Below the pieces are notes generated by a model, which was given only the letters and a program-made list of their open reading frames with translations, had not been told where the DNA came from and made no database searches. A program made the translations under genes and the position numbers. Positions 60,076-64,000 of a stretch of DNA of 64,000 nucleotides are shown here, in pieces. The stretch is from Streptomyces avermitilis MA-4680 = NBRC 14893. Its GTDB lineage: Bacteria > Actinomycetota > Actinomycetes > Streptomycetales > Streptomycetaceae. The first letter of the stretch is position 1; each line of letters starts with the position of its first letter. The DNA lies in contig NC_003155.5 of assembly GCF_000009765.2 (NCBI RefSeq), positions 7,688,001-7,752,000 of the forward strand, read 5' to 3'.

Positions 60076-62083
60076 GCCCGCCGCGCCCACCGCCCCCCTG
60101 AGGCCTCCCAGGCGGCGGAGGCGGCGGAGGCGGGGGAGGTGGCGGGGGAGGCGGCGGCCCCTCCTCCGGCGAAGCCCCAGGCGCAGCCGGCCTGGACCGT
60201 CGCCCCGGCGACCGGGGCGGTGGCGTGATCGGCCCGATCACGGTGGGCGCCCCGTACACGTCGTCGGGCGGCCTCACGCCCTGCGAGGGCGCGGCCCCCT
60301 CCGGCCTCCGCACATCCCTGTCTCCCGGCCGCACATCCCTGTCTCCCGGCGCCGCACCTCCCGCCGGCCGCCGGGCCTCCGGGGCCCGCCCGTCCTCCGG
60401 GGCCCGCCGCCCCTCCGCCGCCCGCAGTTCCTCCGGCACCCTCAGATAGGGGTTCGTGTCAGGATTCGCAGGCCGGTACGGCCTGCTCGGCGCGTACGGT
60501 CCCGCATGCTTCGGACTCTCCGTCCGCTGCGGCACATCCGTCCGCTGCGGCACATCCGTCCCCAGCGACACATCCGTCCGCTGCGGCCCGACCGGCCCCG
60601 GTGCCCCCACGTCACCCAGTGCCAGCGGCGCCGCCCGCCGCCCGGCCGCTCCGCTCACGTACGCGAGCAACGCCCCGGCCGCCCCCGCGCCCGCACCCCA
60701 CACCGCGCCCAGCACCAGCGCCATCCCCAGGTGCCCGTGCAGTCGGATCCCCGCGCCGAACGCGTCGAAGCCGAGCACCGACAGCGACGCGTCCACGGAC
60801 ACATCCGTCAGCCAGACCAGCAACGGCAGTGCCAGCGCGGTCACCACGCCGAGCCGAAGAGCGCAGTGCCCCGCGAAGCCGAGGGCACCCCCACCTCGTA
60901 CAGCCGCAGTGCCCGGCACCGGTCCGGAAGCCGCACTCCCGCCTCGTACGTCCGCACGGCCCTTCCTCGGCCGCGAGGCGGCACCCGGCCCCCGTACAAA
61001 AGGCGTACGCGCTGCCGTCAGCACCCCCGCGAACAGCATCATGAGCGCGGCCGCGACCCCCAACAGCCAGACTCTGCCGTCCAGTTCGGCCAGGCGCCCC
61101 AGCGTGACGGGCTGGTCGGACCGCACGCTCAGCAGCTCGTCCAGGGGGTGGGGCAGCAGCGTGGCCAGTGCGCCCGAGGCCTTGCCGTCCCATGGCACGA
61201 ACAGGCCGACCGGGATGCCCAGCCACACCCCGTTGGGCGCGCCGAGCAGGGCCGCGCCGGCGATCCGCCGGGGATGGTCGTCGCCGATCGCCGCGTACGC
61301 CGCCGCCGAGAGTCCTGCCACGACCGCCACCAGCAGTACGGTCACCAGCGCGGACACGGCCGGCCGCACCACCCGGTGCACCGCCTCCCAGCCGCGCGGC
61401 AGGGGCGTACGGCGCGACGCCAGCAGCGCGATCACCAGCACTCCGACCGCCCAGACCGCGCCGCCGAGCAGCGTGGGCACCGTGTCGACCGAGAAGCCGA
61501 CCGCCGCCTTCGCCTTCACCAGATCGCCGATCCGGTCCGGCAGCAGCCCGCCGATGTCCCCGAGCCCGGGAATGTCGATCTTGCCGCTCCCGCCGCCTCC
61601 GGGCAGTCTGCCGAGCCCGAGCCGTTCGCCGTCGATGGTGATGACGTCGTGACCGGCCCAGGCGAGCCCGCCCAGCATCGCCACGAACAGGACGACCACC
61701 GCTGCCGCGCGCGCGAGGAGTTCGGACGGCGCGACCACAACTCCCGCCGCGCGCAGGGACCGTAAGAAGAACCAGCACAGCAGCAGCGCGCCCACCAGCC
61801 CCACGCCAAGTGGCGTGATCTGGATGGCGGTCGTCGCCTCCGCTCCCTTCAGGCCGAACGCCGACACATCGCCGGACGGCGTCACCGAACCACCCGCCCC
61901 AAGCGCCACAACGGCGGCGGTCATCGGGCCGAGCGAGCCCTCCGCGTCCGCGTCCAGCAGATGCAGCCCGAGCGCGGCCGTCCCCGCCATCCCGATCAAC
62001 GCCCAGCTCACGGAGGCGATCGCGGACAGCAGGACGTCTCCCCACGGCACCCTCCTGCCGTGGTCCGCGGTCTCGATGCTCAT
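60068..62083 (-). CDS. Streptophobe family membrane protein
   Basis: A 671-residue polytopic membrane protein with about ten helices in residues 15-460, containing SGDVSAFGLKGAEATTAIQITPLGVGLVGALLLCWFFLRSLRAAGVVV and other hydrophobic stretches. Residues about 490-671 are disordered: PQRTDV repeats, Pro/Arg-rich text, a 15-proline run and a final GGGGRGGRG. NCBI calls the family 'streptophobe'; the function is unknown. ATG 62083 follows a GGGGGCTGAC sequence; the longer frame to 62188 is not conserved-looking. It is divergent from the FHA-ABC gene. Confidence 0.82.
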   Translation of the reverse strand: MSIETADHGRRVPWGDVLLSAIASVSWALIGMAGTAALGLHLLDADAEGSLGPMTAAVVALGAGGSVTPSGDVSAFGLKGAEATTAIQITPLGVGLVGALLLCWFFLRSLRAAGVVVAPSELLARAAAVVVLFVAMLGGLAWAGHDVITIDGERLGLGRLPGGGGSGKIDIPGLGDIGGLLPDRIGDLVKAKAAVGFSVDTVPTLLGGAVWAVGVLVIALLASRRTPLPRGWEAVHRVVRPAVSALVTVLLVAVVAGLSAAAYAAIGDDHPRRIAGAALLGAPNGVWLGIPVGLFVPWDGKASGALATLLPHPLDELLSVRSDQPVTLGRLAELDGRVWLLGVAAALMMLFAGVLTAARTPFVRGPGAASRPRKGRADVRGGSAASGPVPGTAAVRGGGALGFAGHCALRLGVVTALALPLLVWLTDVSVDASLSVLGFDAFGAGIRLHGHLGMALVLGAVWGAGAGAAGALLAYVSGAAGRRAAPLALGDVGAPGPVGPQRTDVSLGTDVPQRTDVPQRTESPKHAGPYAPSRPYRPANPDTNPYLRVPEELRAAEGRRAPEDGRAPEARRPAGGAAPGDRDVRPGDRDVRRPEGAAPSQGVRPPDDVYGAPTVIGPITPPPRSPGRRSRPAAPGASPEEGPPPPPPPPPPPPPPPPGRPQGGGGRGGRG

Positions 62084-62322
62084 CGTCAGCCCCCCGATCC
62101 GCGCCGCGGCGATCCACCGCGGATGTCCCCCTCGCGTGGGATTACCCCTCTCCGGGCCGGTTTCAACCCCGTCAACGGAAACGGACAAGCCGCCCGTACT
62201 TGGTCTTCACAAGGTCCGACTTTCGGTCAGGGGGCTCCTACTGAAATAGTTCCCCACGATGTTCGACATCCCTAGACTCCCTGTGATGGGGGTAGCTCGG
62301 GGGACAACTCAGTGGGGCTGGA

Positions 62323-64000
62323 GTGCCGGAACTCGTACTGGAATTGAATGGACGGACCTGGACGCTCGACGCGTCCCGGCCCTACACCCTCGGACGTGAT
62401 CCGCAGGGAGACATCACGCTCGACGACGCCAGGGTGTCCTGGCGGCACGCCACGATCAGCTGGAACGGCCGCAGTTGGGTCATCGAGGACCACGGCAGCA
62501 CCAACGGCACGTTCGTGCAGGGCCAGCGGATCCATCAGATGGAGATCGGCCCGGGTTCGGCCGTGCATCTGGGCAACGCGACCGACGGACCGCGTCTGAA
62601 CCTGTCCGGCGCGGCGGCGGCCGTCGCCGCGCCGCAGCAAGCGCAGCCCCAGCAGCAGCCGTACGTGGCCAAGGGCGCGAGCCCCGGCTGGGCCCAGCAG
62701 GCCCCGCCGCAGCAGCAGGCCCCGCAGCAGCAGGCACCCCAGCAGGGCTGGCAGCAGCCTCAGCAGAGTGCGGCCGTTCCGCAGCAGCAGGGACCCGGTG
62801 GTGGCGCGGGGGCGCCACCGGTCTACGGCGACCGCAGCCCGACCACGTTCCACCAGTTCTCGCTCGGCCGCGTGATGCGCATCGGTCGTGCCCTGGAGAA
62901 CGAGCTGGTCGTCTCCGACCTTCAGGTCTCGCGGAACCACGCCGAGTTCCACGCGACGCCCGACGGCCGCTTCGAGATCCGCGACCTCGGCTCGCACAAC
63001 GGCACGTACGTCAACGGTATGCCGATCGCCAAGGGCGGCTCGGCGCTCCTCGGCCCGAACGACATCGTCGGTGTCGGCCACTCGACGTTCCGCCTCATCG
63101 GCGACCGCCTCGAGGAGTTCGTCGACACCGGTGAGGTCTCCTTCTCGGCCCGCCATCTGACCGTCACGGTCGACGGCGGCAAGCAGATCCTCAAGGACGT
63201 CTCCTTCGGCGTCCCGGAGAAGTCGCTCATCGCGGTCATCGGCCCGTCGGGCTCCGGCAAGTCGACGCTGCTCAAGGCGCTCACGGGCTACCGCCCGGCC
63301 AACCAGGGCGATGTCCTCTACGACAACCGGAACCTGTACAAGCAGTTCGCCGAGCTGCGTCAGCGCATCGGTCTGGTCCCGCAGGACGACATCCTGCACA
63401 AGGAGCTGACCGTCAAGAAGGCCCTCAAGTACGCGGCCAAGCTGCGCTTCCCCGCGGACACCACGGGGCAGGAGCGCGAGGCCCGCATCGACGAGGTGCT
63501 GCGCGAGCTGAAGCTGGACATCCACAAGGAGAAGAAGGTCACCTCCCTCTCCGGTGGCCAGCGCAAGCGGGTCTCCGTGGCCCTGGAGCTGCTGACCAAG
63601 CCGTCGCTGATCTTCCTGGACGAGCCGACCTCCGGCCTCGACCCGGGCATGGACCGTGACGTCATGCAGCTGCTGCGCGGTCTCGCCGACGACGGCCGTA
63701 CGGTCCTCGTCGTCACGCACTCCGTGGCCGAGCTGGCGATCTGCGACAAGCTCCTGGTCATGGCGCCCGGCGGTTCGGTGGCCTACTTCGGCCCGCCGGA
63801 GGAGGCGCTGAACTTCTTCGGCTACGACACCTGGGCCGACGTCTTCTCCGCCTTCGAGAACTACCGCGACTACGACTGGGCGGGCCGCTGGAAGGGCTCG
63901 CAGCACTACCAGATGTACGCCGCGGACATCGACGCCGTCGCTCCGCAATCCGTACACATGCCTCCGCCGCAGCAGATGCGCCCGCCCAAGCCACAGGGCT
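62323..64000 (+). CDS. FHA-domain ABC transporter (ABCG-like), 5' part only
   Basis: The first 559 codons of a large protein that runs past the right edge. Domains: FHA 1 (about residues 17-80, YTLGRDPQGDITLDDARVSW), a Gln/Pro-rich linker (100-165), FHA 2 (about 180-250, MRIGRALENELVVSDLQVSRNHAEFH), then an ABC ATPase with Walker A GPSGSGKST (307-315), LSGGQRKRVSVA and LDEPTSGLD. ABC2 membrane helices should follow beyond 64000. FHA domains read phosphothreonine, so a Ser/Thr kinase likely controls it. GTG 62323 gives the usual start. Confidence 0.88.
   Translation, partial: MPELVLELNGRTWTLDASRPYTLGRDPQGDITLDDARVSWRHATISWNGRSWVIEDHGSTNGTFVQGQRIHQMEIGPGSAVHLGNATDGPRLNLSGAAAAVAAPQQAQPQQQPYVAKGASPGWAQQAPPQQQAPQQQAPQQGWQQPQQSAAVPQQQGPGGGAGAPPVYGDRSPTTFHQFSLGRVMRIGRALENELVVSDLQVSRNHAEFHATPDGRFEIRDLGSHNGTYVNGMPIAKGGSALLGPNDIVGVGHSTFRLIGDRLEEFVDTGEVSFSARHLTVTVDGGKQILKDVSFGVPEKSLIAVIGPSGSGKSTLLKALTGYRPANQGDVLYDNRNLYKQFAELRQRIGLVPQDDILHKELTVKKALKYAAKLRFPADTTGQEREARIDEVLRELKLDIHKEKKVTSLSGGQRKRVSVALELLTKPSLIFLDEPTSGLDPGMDRDVMQLLRGLADDGRTVLVVTHSVAELAICDKLLVMAPGGSVAYFGPPEEALNFFGYDTWADVFSAFENYRDYDWAGRWKGSQHYQMYAADIDAVAPQSVHMPPPQQMRPPKPQG

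Overview
The window is chromosomal DNA of a Streptomyces species or very close relative. The sequence is very GC-rich (roughly 70 %), GTG starts are common, 4-base ATGA/GTGA gene overlaps are frequent, and several gene families are Streptomyces-typical (streptophobe family, P10-like/Asp23 cluster, CynX/NimT transporter with a 38-residue companion peptide, Gbn-like small helix-turn-helix protein). From memory, the gene order resembles the S. coelicolor core between about SCO1852 and SCO1804, read in reverse. No rRNA or tRNA gene, CRISPR array, insertion sequence, prophage or large biosynthetic cluster was seen.

Layout. 1-9160 (minus strand): a cobalamin operon cbiB-cobQ-cobN-chelatase-cobO-cobB whose genes overlap by 1-4 bases, headed by a cobalamin riboswitch and perhaps a short leader peptide. 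9277-10881: Pit phosphate transporter operon with a strong terminator and a two-unit PHO box. 11003-17302: secreted GH25 lysozyme, class II aldolase, lipoprotein-like or exported alpha/beta hydrolase, uncharacterised proteins and a VOC protein. 17300-20567: ABC-F ATPase behind a 7-codon leaderless upstream ORF, the Gbn-like nucleoid protein behind a dense GATC array, and an enoyl-CoA hydratase. 20564-23763: envelope-stress locus (P10-like, two Asp23/Gls24-type proteins, DUF2273-like, DUF6286-like, AmaP). 23830-28757 (minus): divergent SDR, GH15 glucoamylase/trehalase-like enzyme, SURF1, Zn-ribbon-like small protein, exonuclease with BRCT domain.

28812-33793: a TetR regulator divergent from a four-gene catabolic operon (acetoacetate-decarboxylase-like, SDR, two amidohydrolases), with a perfect 17-bp palindrome between them. 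33818-39940: VIT1/CCC1-type transporter, sterol-desaturase family protein, lysoplasmalogenase, zinc alcohol dehydrogenase, CopD-like protein, family III CoA transferase. 40112-43297: two tandem secreted subtilases. 43675-46813: DUF485/acetate symporter operon with a CRP-like site, then moaA. 46841-49629: small proteins, GlsB-like protein, tyrS. 49674-54351: TldD/TldE-like pair and fabG-fabI. 54539-58358: small secreted protein, FadR-type regulator divergent from an MFS transporter with its micro-peptide, small membrane protein, SixA-type phosphatase. 58453-64000: serB, streptophobe protein, and the start of an FHA-domain ABC transporter cut by the window edge.

Most of the window is conserved core metabolism: vitamin B12 and molybdopterin cofactors, phosphate and acetate uptake, type II fatty-acid synthesis, serine synthesis and tRNA charging. 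The parts most worth a second look are regulatory or under-described: the ABC-F leader ORF, the GATC array before the Gbn-like gene, the PHO box before pit, the TetR-controlled double-amidohydrolase operon, the Asp23/AmaP locus, a recurrent leaderless promoter pattern (nAnnnT, six bases, start codon), and minisatellite-like repeats inside or just after several genes. All assignments come from reading the sequence and from knowledge of the families; no database search was run.
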